DNA of 64,000 nt from Anagrus nilaparvatae (Eukaryota > Arthropoda > Insecta > Hymenoptera > Mymaridae). Position 1 is the first letter of the stretch; each line of letters starts with the position of its first letter. The stretch covers positions 66,742,501 to 66,806,500 of the forward strand of contig JAKSXM010000007.1 in NCBI GenBank assembly GCA_022575985.1, in the 5' to 3' direction. Below the pieces are notes generated by a model. It was given only the letters and a program-made list of their open reading frames with translations, did not search any database and had not been told where the DNA came from. Made by a program: the position numbers and the translations under genes. Shown one piece after another: positions 1 through 13,371 of the stretch.

Positions 1-1720
1 AAGAGATTTTTTGTACTTGAAAATTTTTGAACAGTGGTAACATTTGAATTCCATTATTCAAGTAGATTTAAGAGAGTTTTCTAAGTGGAAAAAAGTCAAA
101 AATTTATTAATTTGCCTAAAATTTTTTATAAACAATTAAAAATTTAAATCTTAAATTTCATACCTTTTCATATCAGGCAGGTTCCTTATCCAAAAAAACC
201 AAACTAATTATTTAAAAAAAACACACATTCACCGATGTAAGAATTTTAAAATTAAAATTTAATTTATTCAAATAGAAAACGTGCATTTAAACATTTGACT
301 GAAACTGTCGGAAATTAAACGTCTTATAAAACACACTCGATATACTAAAATGATAATAATAAGAACAGAAGTAAAAAAATATAAAAAAAATTTTTGAAGA
401 AGGAGACAAAGTGGGAGAATATTATAAGAAAGAAATGATAATATTCACATTAATCGTTGTATTTTACTATCAAAACATTCGTATTCTGATTTTAATTTTA
501 CGTATGTATTGAATAAATATATTTTTACTATACATGTGGAATAAATTATCAGACATAAAAATTGTATAATCAACTAGACTAAAAAGATAAAGATCGAAAT
601 ATTATTTTTTTGAATTTATTTAATTTGAATTTTAAAAAAAGGGGCATCATTTTTTGAATTTTTTTAAAATATACTTTTTTTTGGTTAAATTTTTTCTTTA
701 ATGGTCTTTTACGCGTATTTTAAATTTCTTATCTTGTTAGGAGAAATGATAAATTTTTATTTGATAAATAAGTTTTTTTCTTAAGATTATAGCATTTTTT
801 TTGAATTCATAGTTTAATTTTTAACACCCGATTGAGATTCAATTATATTTTTTTTACGCATTTAGATATGAAAATTATTTTAAAAAAATAATAAATTATT
901 CAATATAACTGTTATAAAACTAACGGAATATTTCTAGATATTTAAAAAAAAGAATAATCTTAACCCATTTTTTAAAATAAGTAAATTTTTGACAAAATAA
1001 TTTGTAAATAATCGTTAAAAAACGTAGTTTTTAAATTTTAGTTAAATTTAGGAAAAAATTGAAAATTCTCGATTTATTTTTGTGAATATTGAATTATATT
1101 GGCCTTTTTGATCAAAATTATGTCATCCATTTTTTTATGCTGTAAATGATGTCTTAAACCATTTTTGGATACCGGCTCAGGCTGTCTTGATTTTCACAAA
1201 CTGATTAGAAAAATTTGAATCTGGCTAAAAATTCGGATTCCCCAGCAGCCACTTTCACTTCAGTATATATAGCGACATGTATATACATTAAATTCCTTCG
1301 TTTGCGAAAACTGAAAAAACTGGAAAAAAATTTGGTGACACAGTGCCATATTATATTGACAGTGTTACATTGCAATCTCCACTGCCAAAGGTATATATTT
1401 TCTTTTTTTTGTTTTTGTAGTCCCCTTTATGTTGATAACCAACTGTATGCTTGAAAATAAATAAACAAAAAGAACTTTTTATCTGAAGGCTTATTTGAGA
1501 CTTATATTATAATGCATAAAATTGTTTTTTGGACAAATGGTTAATTATTTTTTGCTCATTACGGAAAAAAAATTTCATATTTGAATAACTGGGAAAATTT
1601 CAGACATTAAAATATTTATATACTTATAAGTTATTTTATTCTGAATATAATTGGAGATATTAAAATAAAAAAACTAAAAATCTGCTTGACTAACAGTATA
1701 ATTATAATATGTTCTTTGCT
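1..1720. other. AT-rich intergenic DNA, no gene seen
   Basis: The stretch is dominated by A/T runs. The only open frame of note (1215-1454, plus) is short and lysine/cysteine-biased, has no recognisable motif and no splice context, so I do not call it. I see no RNA gene or clear repeat boundary here. Confidence 0.6.
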
Positions 1721-1725
1721 AATAT

Positions 1726-2725
1726 AGTCCGGGTATATCCGTGAAACCACCTCTACCTAATTATGAAAGGGGATAAATCGAGTGAAAACCGATTGCATTG
1801 TATTCAGGAGTATGTTAGGAACAAAGTCCCGGAAAGTAGAATATGGATAAATGAAAAGGGGGGATTTTCACCCCATTTTTTCACCCCATTTCCCCCACAA
1901 GTACAAGCTCATTTAAGAAACAACTTTTTTTTAATTTTAAGGAGTGCATATAGGTTTTTTGGGTCACGGAACCCAAAAATGATGTCAGAAATGATATTGG
2001 ATGCATTAGGGGGGGGGGGGGGGTGAATTAGCCCATTTTTCACCCCTTTTACCCCATAAATAACTAATTTTTATAAAAATGTTTATTTTTCATTTTCAAA
2101 ATGAAATGGCTAATTCACCCCCCGCAATGCATCCAATATCATTTCTGACATAATTTTTGAATTCCCTGACCGAAAAAACCCATAGAGACATTTAAAAATG
2201 AAAAATAAACGTTCTTATAAAAATTAGATATTTTTGGGGTAAAAGGGGTGAAAAATGGGCTAATTCACCCCCCGCAATGCATCCAATATCATTTCTGACA
2301 TAATTTTTGAATTCCCTGACCCAAAAAACCCATAGAGACATTTAAAAATGAAAAATAAACGTTCTTATAAAAATTAGATATTTTTGGGGTAAAAGGGGTG
2401 AAAATGGGCTAATTCACCCCCCCCCCCCCCCCCCAATGCATCCAATATCATTTCTGACATCATTTTTGGGTTCCGTGACCCAAAAAACCTATATGCACTC
2501 CTTAAAATTAAAAAAAAGTTGTTTCTTAAATGAGCTTGTACTTGTGGGGGAAATGGGGTGAAAAAATGGGGTGAAAATCCCCCCTTTTCATTTATCCATA
2601 TTCTACTTTCCGGGACTTTGTTTCTAACATACTCCTGAATACAATGCAATCGGTTTTCAATCGATTTATCCCCTTTCATAATTAGGTAGAGGTTTGGCCT
2701 TTTTTTTCACAGATTTACCCGGACT
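1726..2725. mobile_element. 1-kb foldback (inverted-repeat) element
   Basis: The left arm (1726-2030) and right arm (2410-2725) are near-perfect reverse complements. Both start with AGTCCGGGTA-like ends and run through a G-run at 2010-2023 whose partner is the C-run at 2418-2434. The loop holds two direct copies of a ~150-bp unit (2111-2260 and 2262-2410) that matches part of the arms. The pentamer AATAT stands directly outside both ends (1721-1725 and 2726-2730), a candidate target duplication. The open frames in the arms are mirror images of each other and are not taken as genes. Non-autonomous; superfamily unknown. Confidence 0.8.
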
Positions 2726-3034
2726 AATATACAGTGGCCGTTTTATAACGAACATTTCTCCAATTTCTTGAGTATAAAAAAAATTTAATTTTTGATATTT
2801 TTATTGAATTTTATTTTTGAGTTGAATATTATAAAAATAATAATTACATCAGGTAACATAAATTTTAAATTTTCATAAAATAAAATTTGTCTATACTTCT
2901 AGGGTATTAGGAGTTTCTGAAAATAGAGCGAATTTAAATATTTTTCTATTGTTATTTTCCAGTCGTTATAAAAAATCAAAATGATTTATCAAGAAAAAGT
3001 TCAATATAGTAATTAAAAAAAATATTATAACATT

Positions 3035-3040
<6 letters not shown>

Positions 3041-3065
<25 letters not shown>

Positions 3066-3375
3066 TCAATAATTTTTTGGGGATTTGAACCCGAGGCAAA
3101 AGGAAATGCAATACTCACGCTCTCACGCAAGCACCACACTCCTCGACAATGTGTAGTAACTAACTTCTAAACGAGGGTTTTATGCTTAGAAAATCTAAAT
3201 TTCTTCCTTATCGACTGCACATTTTTAAAGCTTAGAATAAAACTCCCTTTTTGAAATTTTACTTCTACACATTGACGAGGAGTGTGGTGCTTGCGTGAGA
3301 GCGTGAGTATTGCATTTCCTTTTGCTTCGGGTTCGAATCCCCAAAAATTTATTAATTTTTTTTTTTTTTTTTTTA
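3041..3375. repeat. Head-to-head inverted repeat with tRNA-like B-box arms
   Basis: Arms 3041-3156 (minus sense) and 3265-3375 (plus sense) are reverse complements separated by a ~108-bp loop. Each arm carries a tRNA T-arm/B-box-like string (GGTTCGAATCCC at about 3328-3340; ggatttgaaccc at 3080-3092) and ends in a T-run of about 20 in its own sense, as Pol III products do. The upstream part (GTGTGGTGCTTGCGTGAGAG) resembles a decayed D-arm region but does not fold into a full cloverleaf by eye. A tRNA-derived SINE pair or a foldback built from one is the likely origin. Confidence 0.6.
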
Positions 3376-5249
3376 GTTTTTATGACTTAATCAATGTATT
3401 TTGTTTTATAAATTAGAAAAATAAAAATAAAAATTAATACTATAAATTAATATAAATTAATAATATAAAATTATTGAATTAATTTGATCAAAAATATATA
3501 ATATCAAACTCTTTTTAATTTTTAACTTTTAGTTTTATTTTTTTTTTTATTTCTTGATGCAAAAAATGTTTGGAATAAAATGCTCAAAAAATCGAGCAAA
3601 AAATAAGGTTTCAAATCCGATAAATCAAATTAAAGCGATATTTAGTACTTCAAAATAAAAAAAAATTTGGTACTATATCCAAAAAGAAAAAAAAAATTAA
3701 ATTGTTTTTTTATTTTTTTATGAAAATAATTTATAAAAAAAAATTTTTCAAAAAATTAAGTATTAGATCCAAGAAAAATGACTAATTCATAACATAACAA
3801 AATTAACAATTTTTCAGACTTCAATGATACGAATTATTGAAATGATTTCCATTTCAATGCAAAAAAGTAAAAGTAATCTTCGCTTACACTAAATAGCTAA
3901 TTTATCTAGTAATAAAATCTTAACAGTATAATTTTATTGCTTGATAAATTGATAATTTTCGCATATTATCTTTTTACACCTGAGATCCCATATATTATAT
4001 TTTCTTCATGTTACATTACAAAAAAGGCTTTTATAAAAGAAGAAAAACTTACACAATACAAAGTTGACCCTGAGGCATAACGGAGTATTTTATTGTATTA
4101 TACAAGTCTCGTCATAAAGTATCAAGAGTAGGGTCAATCGGCCAACCATATACACCTGTTTCTATAAATGTACACGCAGGTTTCTTTTTTTTGTTGTAAG
4201 TTACGTTTTGTGTCTCTCGATATGTCGCTCTTCTTCTTTAAGATACGCCCTTAGCTCTGGGTCAAAGCGGCTTTTTTTTACACACATAATGTAACGGAAT
4301 ATGTAGTTTAGTATGTAAGAGATATATCTGGGTTAAAATGTTAAAAATTTTAAAAAGATAATTATTATACACATGCATAAAGTTACGACGCCCATCATAA
4401 TAATTATATTGGATTTTTTGATCCGAATTTTTGCATATTTTTTTTTAAAACCCTTTGGCGGCTTTTTATATTAAAATTAAATACTATTATTTTTTTTTTT
4501 TCAAGAGTGAATACAAAAAAATTATTTTTCTCATGCTTTTTTTTTTATTTTAAATTTAAATTATCGTATTGAGTAATTGTAATTTATACAAGTTTTTATT
4601 GATATGAAAATTATACATGTCTTCATATAAATATGATTAATTAAAAAAAGAAAAGGCACTTAATATGGTACTTTTATTTTTTATTTTTTGTTGAGCATTT
4701 TAATGAAAGTAAAAATTTATTAATTTTATAGAATTATTTAACTAATATTACTTTCTTTTGAGGTAAATTAGAAAAATTCAGATTTTCGTGCAATAAAAGC
4801 TTTGAAATTTTGCTTGCGGTAAGCAAAATTTCGCTTACTTCTAAGTTTTTTTTTTTCATTTAAAATGTTTGTGGTTACTAGTTAATTCTCATCCCCTAAG
4901 TCATGATACGCAGGAACTAATAACTAAATATAAATTTTCGTTCAACATGGAACATGTTTAAGATCAGGGAAGTTACTCCAAGCCTTTTTTTTTTGGGAGA
5001 TGGTTTAAATGAATATAAAAGTTTCATAATTTGATGATTGCTATCTCGGGATCTCGCATGTTGTAAGCGGAATTTTTTATTTGTTTTTTATTTGACTATC
5101 ATAGAAATGATTCAAAACGCAAAGAAAATTAAAAAAAAGTATCACCACAGCGTGATATTCTTAAAAAAAAAAAAAAGCTGATAAACTGTGATTTGGGGCA
5201 TTCTTTTTTTATGGCCAAGGGTGGTATAATACAATTTTTTTTCTGTTTT
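3376..5249. other. AT-rich intergenic DNA, no gene seen
   Basis: Poly-A/T runs and degenerate short repeats only. No coding signal on either strand stands out. Confidence 0.5.
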
Positions 5250-5369
5250 AATTTTTGGTTCCTCATAGAGGAACCTTTGTGATAGATGAAATTTTGATTT
5301 TTGATTTTTTGGCATATAAGCACGTTTTGGGACCTCAGGAAGCTAAAAAACCGGTTTTTAAAAAAAGTA

Positions 5370-5431
<62 letters not shown>

Positions 5432-6990
5432 ACCGGTGAAATTTCACAACCATTATGGAATTAAGACCTAATTTTTTTTTCAAAAATTTTTTCATCAAAA
5501 AATCTCAAACTACTTTTTTTTTTTTTTAATTTGGATGTAATACCTCATTTATTTCCACGAAAGTACCTATATTTGAAAGTACGATTTTTACTCGATATCT
5601 CGAATCTGATAACTAATTTTTTGAAAATTTTTTTCCCAAAATTTTTTTCATAAAAAAATACAAAAAATACCAATTTTTTTTTTCTTTACGGACGCAGTAC
5701 TTAATTTATTTCTGTGGAAGTACTAGTTTTAGAAATCTCGTTTATAGCATTTTTTTGGACCTGATACTTAATTTTTTTTAAATTTTTTTCTCAAAATTTT
5801 TGTTGCCAAAAAATACAAAAAATGCCAAAATTTTTTTTTTTTTAGGACGTAATACTTAATTTTTTTCTATGAAAGTACGAATATCTGAAAATATTGTAAC
5901 CGGTGATATTTCACAACCATTATGGAATTAAGACCTAATTTTTTTTTCCAAAATTTTTTCATCAAAAAATCTCAAACTATTTTTTTTTTTTTTTTAATTT
6001 GGATGTAATACCTAATTTATTTCCATGAAAGTACTTATATTTGAAAGTACGATTTTTACTCGATATCTCGAATCTGATAACTAATTTTTTGAAAATTTTT
6101 TTCTCAAAATTTTTTTCACAAAAAAATACAAAAAAAACTTAATTTTTTTTTATTTTTGGATGTAGTACCTAATTGATTTCTATGAGAGTACTAGTTTTAG
6201 AAATATCGTTTATAGTAATTTTTTGGACCTGAAACTTAACTTTTTCCAAAATTTTTTTCTCAAAATTAAAAAATCAAAAAAATAAAAAAATCTGTAATAT
6301 TTTTTTTTTTTTTTAGTGTAATACTTCCTTTAATTCCATGAAAGTACTAATATTTGAAAATTTTGCAATCGGTGGTATTTAACAACCATTATGGAATTAA
6401 GATCTAATTTTTTTTTCAAAAATTTTTTCATCAAGAGATTTCAAAATACTTTTTTTTTTTTTTAATTTAGGTGTAATATCTCATTTATTTCCATAAAAGT
6501 ACTTATATTTGAAAGTATGGTTTTTACTCGATATCTCAAATCTGATAATTAATTTTTTGAAAATTTTTTTCCCAAAATTTTTTTCACAAAAAAATACAAA
6601 GAATACCAAATTTTTTTTTTGTTCGGACGTAGTACCTAATTAATTTCTATGAGAGTAATAGTTTTAGAAAACTTATTCATAGTAATTTTTTGGATCTGAT
6701 ACCGAATTTTTTCAAAATTTTTTTCTCAATATTAATAAAACATAAAAATTAAAAAATCTGTAATATTGTTTTTTTTTTAAGTGTAATACCTAGTTTATTG
6801 AAAATTTTTTTCTAAAAATTTGTTAAATAAAAAACATTAAATCACAGCAACATTTTTTTTCTTATAAAATACGGTATTTAACTTTTTTTTTATGAAATAC
6901 TGATATCTCAAATTATAATTTTTATTAGATAAAATAGACCATTATAAATATTTTGCTATTGTTAATGAGGAACCATAGTGCCAATCACTT
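5250..6990 (+). repeat. Dispersed repeat, expanded in tandem (about 470-bp units)
   Basis: The unit begins near a GAGGAACCTTTG-like end, carries AACCGGTGAAATTTCACAAC followed by 'CATTATGGAATTAAGA', then T-rich sequence with TCGATATCTCGAATCTGATA. This core recurs at about 5431, 5897 and 6368, so the interior is a degenerate tandem. The far end reads GAGGAACCATAGTGCCA (about 6968). The same family occurs at 32755-33560 (opposite orientation) and 61770-62510. No protein is encoded; the short frames across it are chance. Confidence 0.8.
5368..5428. repeat. (GT)n microsatellite
   Basis: About 50 bases of GT dinucleotides flanked by GTAT tetranucleotides, at the same place within the dispersed repeat as the GT tract at 61881-61920, so the tract travels with that repeat family. 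Confidence 0.95.
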
Positions 6991-8188
6991 GGCAGCGTTT
7001 TTTTGATAGGTTTAAAGTCATTTTTAACCAAAGAATTATATGAATGAAAAAAATCGATTATTACGAGTAAAATCAAAGCGAATTTGTCCACTTGTCACAA
7101 TTAAAAATTCTGCTTGTGGCACTCAAATTGTTTTTCTTGTCATAGCCAGCAAGTACATTTTCAAAGACTTATTTCCTCGCCACTGACGAAGAAAAATCAT
7201 GCACAACCCTTGGCCATATAAAAATACCTCAAAACACAGTTAACGTAATTTACGCACGATTTGGGCCTTCTTTACTTTTCTGGACATGGGCTTGTAATAT
7301 ACTATTCAGTGTTATTTTAGATGAACAGATTCAAATAAGATTGAATTTAATTCACCAAAAACTAATTCCACTACTGAGAAAACCCTATTTTAGGATCGTA
7401 GGGGAACATTTCGACAAAGAAATGCATTTTTGCATTTTTTTTTTTTAATTTTTTTACAAAAGAAAAAGATAAACCTGCCAATTCTTTTCAATTCAAATAA
7501 TTATAAATAATATAGTAGTAAGATATTAAAAAAATATTTCTGATAAACAAGCATATTTTAACATTATACCAACACAAGGGATTTACTCAATAATCATAGG
7601 TGGGATTACGGGGGGGCACTTGCCACCCCAATATTTCTGGATTACCATCTAAAATATATGTAAATTTATTTAAATATACTGTTTTGCCCCCCCCCCAAAA
7701 ATGTGTTTTGCCACCACAAAAATTTTTCTGAAATCCCGCGCATGTTAATAATGCATAAATATATTATGTGCGAGAATAACAGGTAATATTGAAAATGTCC
7801 TTTTGACACATTTTTATACATGCAATATATCATAATACCATCAAAATTGAAATTTACTTTTGTTTATTTACTTTAAACATTAAATTACATGAATTGAAAA
7901 ATTGAAAAAAATAAAGACATTTCACACATTTAAATACAAAAATTTTTTTAAATATGAAATATGTCAACTTGCTACTAAATAAATAGCATAATAAATTTCT
8001 CATAAATATTTAAAAATAATTTACGTAAAAAAAGGATTGGTATTTACAACACTTGTAAAACGCATATTAAAACAATAAATTTATGTAATAAAATTTTATG
8101 ATGAATGAATATCAGTTAAAATTATTCATGTCGATATTTATTTAAATTAATTATTCTAAGATTATTAATTAATTTAATAATTTTACAG
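6991..8188. other. Intergenic or upstream intron of the ZP gene
   Basis: AT-rich. A short element-like stretch at 7600-7740 has G- and C-runs around 'gccacc' repeats in inverted order. The stretch ends in TTTTACAG at 8181-8188, a good splice acceptor directly before the first ATG of the next feature, so at least its last part is probably intron. Confidence 0.5.
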
Positions 8189-11100
8189 ATGACAAATGCA
8201 GAAGAAGGTGAAGTAGTAGAAAAGCCAAAAGATGAAACACGTAACAACGAAAATCATCATCAAGACAGTGAAATAAATAATTCAGATAAAATGTCAATGG
8301 AAACAGAAAAAGATAATTCATATTCATCATCAAATTTACGTAGTCATCATAGACCAGGTCATCAAAGTGTTAGTTATCATGGGCCACCACCACCAGTACC
8401 ATCATCAACAGGTACAGGATCATCACAATCAACATCAAATAGTAACACTGGTTCAGTATTACAAACAGATAATAGTATTGATAAAATATTTAATACTGGT
8501 ATACAAGATAATTCATGGCCATTAAGTATATCATCTGGTGATTTACCTAAAATAATATCATTAGATGTTAAATGTGAAAAAAATTCAATGAAAGTTTATT
8601 TAGCATTTGATAAACCATTTTATGGAATTGTTTTTAGTAAAGGACATTATAGTAATGTTAATTGTGTACATTTACCTGCTGGATTAGGTAGAACATCTGT
8701 TAATTTTGAAATTGGTATTCATGCATGTGGTACTGCTGGTAATACTGATACTAGTCTTTATAGTTTTGAACATGGTGGTTCTGGTACATATTTTGAAAAT
8801 ATTGTTGTTATACAGTATGATCCACAGGTAAGATTTAATTTAAATTATAACATTAATTTTTCTGATTTTTATGATTCTTGTAACTTTTTTTATGCTGAAG
8901 ATTTTTAACAATTTTTACAAAGGCAAATAATTTTTAATTATTTCTGATCAGTTTAGTTTTAATAAAAGGACTTAGATAAAAATAACAGTCCTCCTCCCTA
9001 TCCCGTTTTTACTTAATTTCTATAAATATCCAGACAAACAATTTTTAAAAACATTTTTCTAAATGCCCTCAATTTCAATAATTTTTAAGAAAAATGTTAA
9101 GGAAGATAATTTTGCTAAAATCGATAATCATTAATTTGTGAGATTCCCAATTTTTGGCCCAAATTATTAAAGAGGAAGTTAGCTTAGTTTTGGAGCTGGA
9201 GAAGGCCTTTTCAACATTTTTTTCAATGAATTTATTATGGTTCGTTTCCTGAATATTTCCCTCCCAAAAAAAATAATAAAATTAAAATTAGTTAATATCT
9301 AAATACAAAATTTTCTAATTGACAAAATTCTTAGCTGAACTTGATTCACAATCTTTAAGATTACAACACCTAAAATTAATTAAATAAATAATTTTTATAA
9401 AACCAATTGCTTAACCATAAATTAAAAAAAAAAAAAATTATTAATTCATAAAATAAAATGAATTTTATTAAATAACCTGTTAATAGTTTTAAAATGATTT
9501 ATGGTACAATAAAAAAAACATTAAAGTATTTCAATATTACATGGTTAAATTGACACAAATTTTTTTATTCTTAAAAAACCTTTAAAAAAATGTTGAAACG
9601 AACTGTACTTTTGTACGACAAGTGAATCAAGTTAAACTGTAAGGATGTGTATTTATACGTTTTTTTTAAATTTAATTCCCATTAATGACAAACCATCAAC
9701 TGAGTGAGAGAATTCTTTGCCGATCGTTAAAGTGATAAATCACACAGAATAAAAAAAAAATTATTTCTCGTCTCTGTCTTTTCCTTCTCTTTCTTAAAAA
9801 AAAAAGTTGTTTAAAAAAATTAAGTGTGTCATTTCCTGACGTACATGTAATATTATTTTTTTATTTAGGTTCAAGAAGTCTGGGATCAAGCGAGAAAATT
9901 AAGGTGTACTTGGCATGATCTTTATGAAAAATCAGTAACATTTAGACCATTTCCAGTTGATATGTTGGATGTCGTTAGAGCTGATTTTGCTGGTGATAAT
10001 GTTGGTTGTTGGATGCAAATACAAGTTGGTAGAGGACCATGGGCTTCTGAAGTATCAGGTTTAGTTAAAATTGGACAAACTATGACGATGGTTTTAGCGA
10101 TTAAAGATGATGATTCGAAATTTGATATGCTAGTTAGAAATTGTATGGCACATGATGGCAAAAGAGCACCTATTCAATTAGGTAAGCGATTTTTTATTTA
10201 AATTTGATTCAGAGTGCGAGTATATAGTACAGATATTTACCCATTTCCTAATCAAAAGACCATTTTTGTAAACTTAAAAAAATGATTCAATAATCTTTTT
10301 TCATTCAAGCATAAAAATAACCTTTTCTGTGTCTGACTAGTCTCGCCTGTAACTACTTATTTTTAAATTTAAGAATTTTTGTGACTTATACGTCTAACTG
10401 TAATCGTCTGAATTCACTTAATCTACAAAATTTTTGAAAATCTTATTCAAATAATTATATTGTCTGACTAGACTTGTCTTTAATTACTTAAAATTAACCA
10501 AAATTTGTATACAAATGAAATATTCGACTAAATTATTTATAAGTACTAATTAATTTTTATTTTACAGTTGATCAAAGAGGCTGTATAACAAGACCAAAAT
10601 TAATGTCAAAATTTACAAAAATAAAAAATTTCGGCGCAAGTGCATCAGTATTATCGTACGCGCATTTCCAAGCATTCAAATTCCCAGATTCAATGGAAGT
10701 ACATTTTCAATGTACGATACAAATATGTCGTTACCATTGTCCAGATCAATGTTCACAAGATCCATCCGGATTACTACATCATCAAGATGGTTTACTTACT
10801 GGTCATACTGACGTCACGTCATATGGATTACCACCACCACCACCATTACCATTAGAGGCTTATTTACAGGTAATAATTAATTAAAATTCTAATAACCTAC
10901 TGTCCTTTTAAATGAATAAAAAAGAATTTAATTTACGTTTCTTATTTATATAAATACCGTTTTATTATATATAAAAAAATGTTCTCATTTTGTGTTGTCA
11001 GTCCGTGGGAGCAGGTCATCCTCGTGATGAACGTCGCCGTAAAAGTCGTTCTTTACCATCAAGTTCTTCCTCAGTAACAACACCAGAAAAAGCAGTTGGT

Positions 11101-11472
11101 GTCAATCGATGGATAAGAGTTGTATCGAGTGGTGACTTAACATTCCCAATTGATGAACAAACAACAACAACTGTCGATACAACAATTATCGATAATCAAC
11201 AAGGAAAAACAATGGTTTACCCATTTAAAGATAATGGAAATTTAAATAATAATGGTCATCTTGTTTGTATGACAACATCTGGTTTTACATTAGCATTGAT
11301 TCTATTATTAAGTATTTTGTTATCATCTTGTGCGTTATCTGCTTATTTATGTGCTAGGTTAAGACCATTCGCTAGGAGAATCAAAAAAGCTAAGGCTGCG
11401 CAATTGAATAATATTGTTGGATTTAATATGGATAATTGTCAAAGTAAAAAAACAGCATGTTTTTATTCATAA
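8189..11472 (+). CDS. dyl: ZP-domain membrane protein, dusky/dusky-like/miniature family (4 exons in window)
   Basis: Exons are 8189-8827, 9869-10181, 10568-10869 and 11002-11472, with GT-AG junctions that keep frame (phases 0, 1, 0); together they give 574 codons plus TAA. Residues 1-115 are low-complexity and hydrophilic. A ZP domain follows, from about residue 121 (KIISLDVKCEKN) through exon 3, with the family's spaced cysteines (for example CRYHCPDQC). A basic RDERRRKSR stretch at about 426-434 is a furin-type site, as ZP proteins have just after the domain. A hydrophobic segment at about 510-535 (TLALILLLSILLSS) is followed by a basic cytoplasmic tail. Known members organise the apical extracellular matrix and cell shape under cuticle in wings and bristles; that role is family knowledge. 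The first ATG abuts a splice acceptor and no signal peptide follows it, so the true start is probably in an upstream exon not identified here. Which of dy, dyl or m it is needs a tree. Confidence 0.9.
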
Positions 11473-12300
11473 TTTTTTGAGGACTGAACATTTTTTTTTT
11501 AATTTCATTTTATTTATTTATTTATATTAATATTTTACTAATTTTTTTAAATATTTAGACGTATCTGAAAAATAACTAAATTTTTTAAAAAAATTCTTAT
11601 TTTTCAGAAACGTTTGATAAAAAAATAAATGAAAAAAAGTTTTTTTTTTAAAAATAACTTTTTTAATTAGTGCTTTTCTCGGTAGCTTAAATAAAATTAT
11701 AGAAAATTTTTTTTTTTTTAGTTTTTAGATTTTTTCTCAAAATGAAAAATTCGTTTTTCAAAATATATTAGATTAAAAAATTAAGTGCGTATTCGCTACC
11801 GAGAAGACCATTAATAAAATTTTTGTATAGAATTATAAAAAAAAATATTTTAAAAATTAACTATAAATTATAAGATATTTATTAAAAAATTTTTTTTAAA
11901 TAACACAAAATGACTGAATTTTTAATTAAGATTCAAAAAAATATTTATATATATAATGGCATATAATTTTAATGTTATATATTGTTTTATTTAATTGTGT
12001 GTGTTAAAAGTTATTTATTATGTTATATTTAATTGTTTTAAATCAAAAATACACTATAAATAAATGGGCGCGCCTTTTATATTATGAAATTAATTTATTA
12101 ATTGGGTTTTTTTAAATTTATTTTAATAAAGTGTGAATTTTAGTATTTTAAGAGTTAATTTTAAAAAATTTGTTGTAATGTTTATTTATTTATTTATTTA
12201 TTTATTGATGATGTGTTTTTATTGGATTGTTAAATGGTATGTTTTTTAAAAATATTGTTTTTCAATTTTTCGAATTCGATGGGGTTAAATAATCCTTTTT
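11473..12300 (+). other. Probable 3' UTR and downstream flank of the ZP gene
   Basis: AATAAA-type signals occur at about 11624 and 12125, and either could end the transcript. A small palindrome lies inside (11669-11686 CTTTTCTCGGTAGC against 11795-11806 GCTACCGAGAAG), likely a short inverted-repeat element. No further coding signal. Confidence 0.5.
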
Positions 12301-13013
12301 ACCGGAAAGTTAGTATCTACAGAAATTATGTCACTCTTTTTATAAGAGGGTCAGTAACAGAAAAAAAATTTTATTATTGGATTAATGATTGAAATTAGAA
12401 TAGAAATTCATTAAAAAATTAAGGTCCCTAAAATTTTAGTTCATTTGATTAGTGATTTCACCAAATACTTGATAATCAATTAGTTTCTAATGGGGCCAAA
12501 AATTCTTTATCCTATATTTGGTGGGATTACTCAGAAAAAATGAACTAAAATTTTATAAACTCTTTTTTTTGCAAATGGTATACAAGTTTATCCAGTAATT
12601 TACCTAAAAAACTGCTGCTTTCAAGCAATAAACAACCTTATTTGCGTTTTAATTTACCGCAAGAAAAAGGTAACTTATTACTTAAGAGTATAATGCATAA
12701 AAAGAGGGAGTACGTGGGGACTAAAAGAACAGTTTTTAGCATTTTATAATCGTTCTCAAGTTATTTTTTATGAGAATGTAGAAATTTGTTGCTCATATTT
12801 ATAATTTTCTAAATTTTATAAAGATTTTTTTCGAAAGGGACTTTTTCTACCCAAAGAATTGAAAAATAACAATATTATTGAAACATTAATTTTTAGAAGT
12901 ATACATGGACTAATCCAGATGAAGTGTATAATGCTTGTATACCCAGATTTATCGTAAAACCCGTTAAAAATGTTATTCCGAATTGCAAAATTAAATACCT
13001 GTATACTTGATAA

Positions 13014-13371
13014 CGGGTTGGTAGGGTAAAACAGTTACCGACATTAGTTTTTTTGAAATAATTAATTATGTTGTTAATATAAAAATTTGAATTTTATTTC
13101 ATCCACTCTGTAATTAAATTCTGCGTCGATTAAAAAAAAAAAAATTTGTAAATAGCTCAAAATTTACTAGGAAAAAAGTTGAATTTTCTAAAATTGCCTA
13201 TTAAAAACTTTTTTCCTAGTAAATTTTGAGCTATTTACAAAATTTTTTTTTTAATCGACGCAGAATTTAATTATGGAGTGGATGAAATAAAATTCAAATT
13301 TTTATATTAAGAACAAAATTAATTATTTCAAAAAAACTAATGTCGGTAACTGTTCTACCTTACCGGCCCCT
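13014..13371. mobile_element. Palindromic foldback element (~360 bp)
   Basis: Arms 13014-13180 and 13203-13371 are reverse complements for about 160 bp, with ends reading ggttggtagggtaaaacag and, reversed, ggccggtaaggtagaacag. The loop is about 20 bp. Typical of a miniature inverted-repeat element; no target duplication was clear to me. Confidence 0.75.

Noticed and set aside
1763..2679. Two mirror-image open frames (87 and 101 residues) with almost identical translations
   Set aside because: They are the two arms of an inverted repeat; the second ends in a translated C-run (poly-glycine). No start context or homology.
5255..5464. Frame with a long valine/cysteine run
   Set aside because: It is the GT microsatellite translated.
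9922..10161. Minus-strand frame opposite ZP exon 2
   Set aside because: Antisense shadow; the plus strand matches the ZP family and has consensus splice sites.
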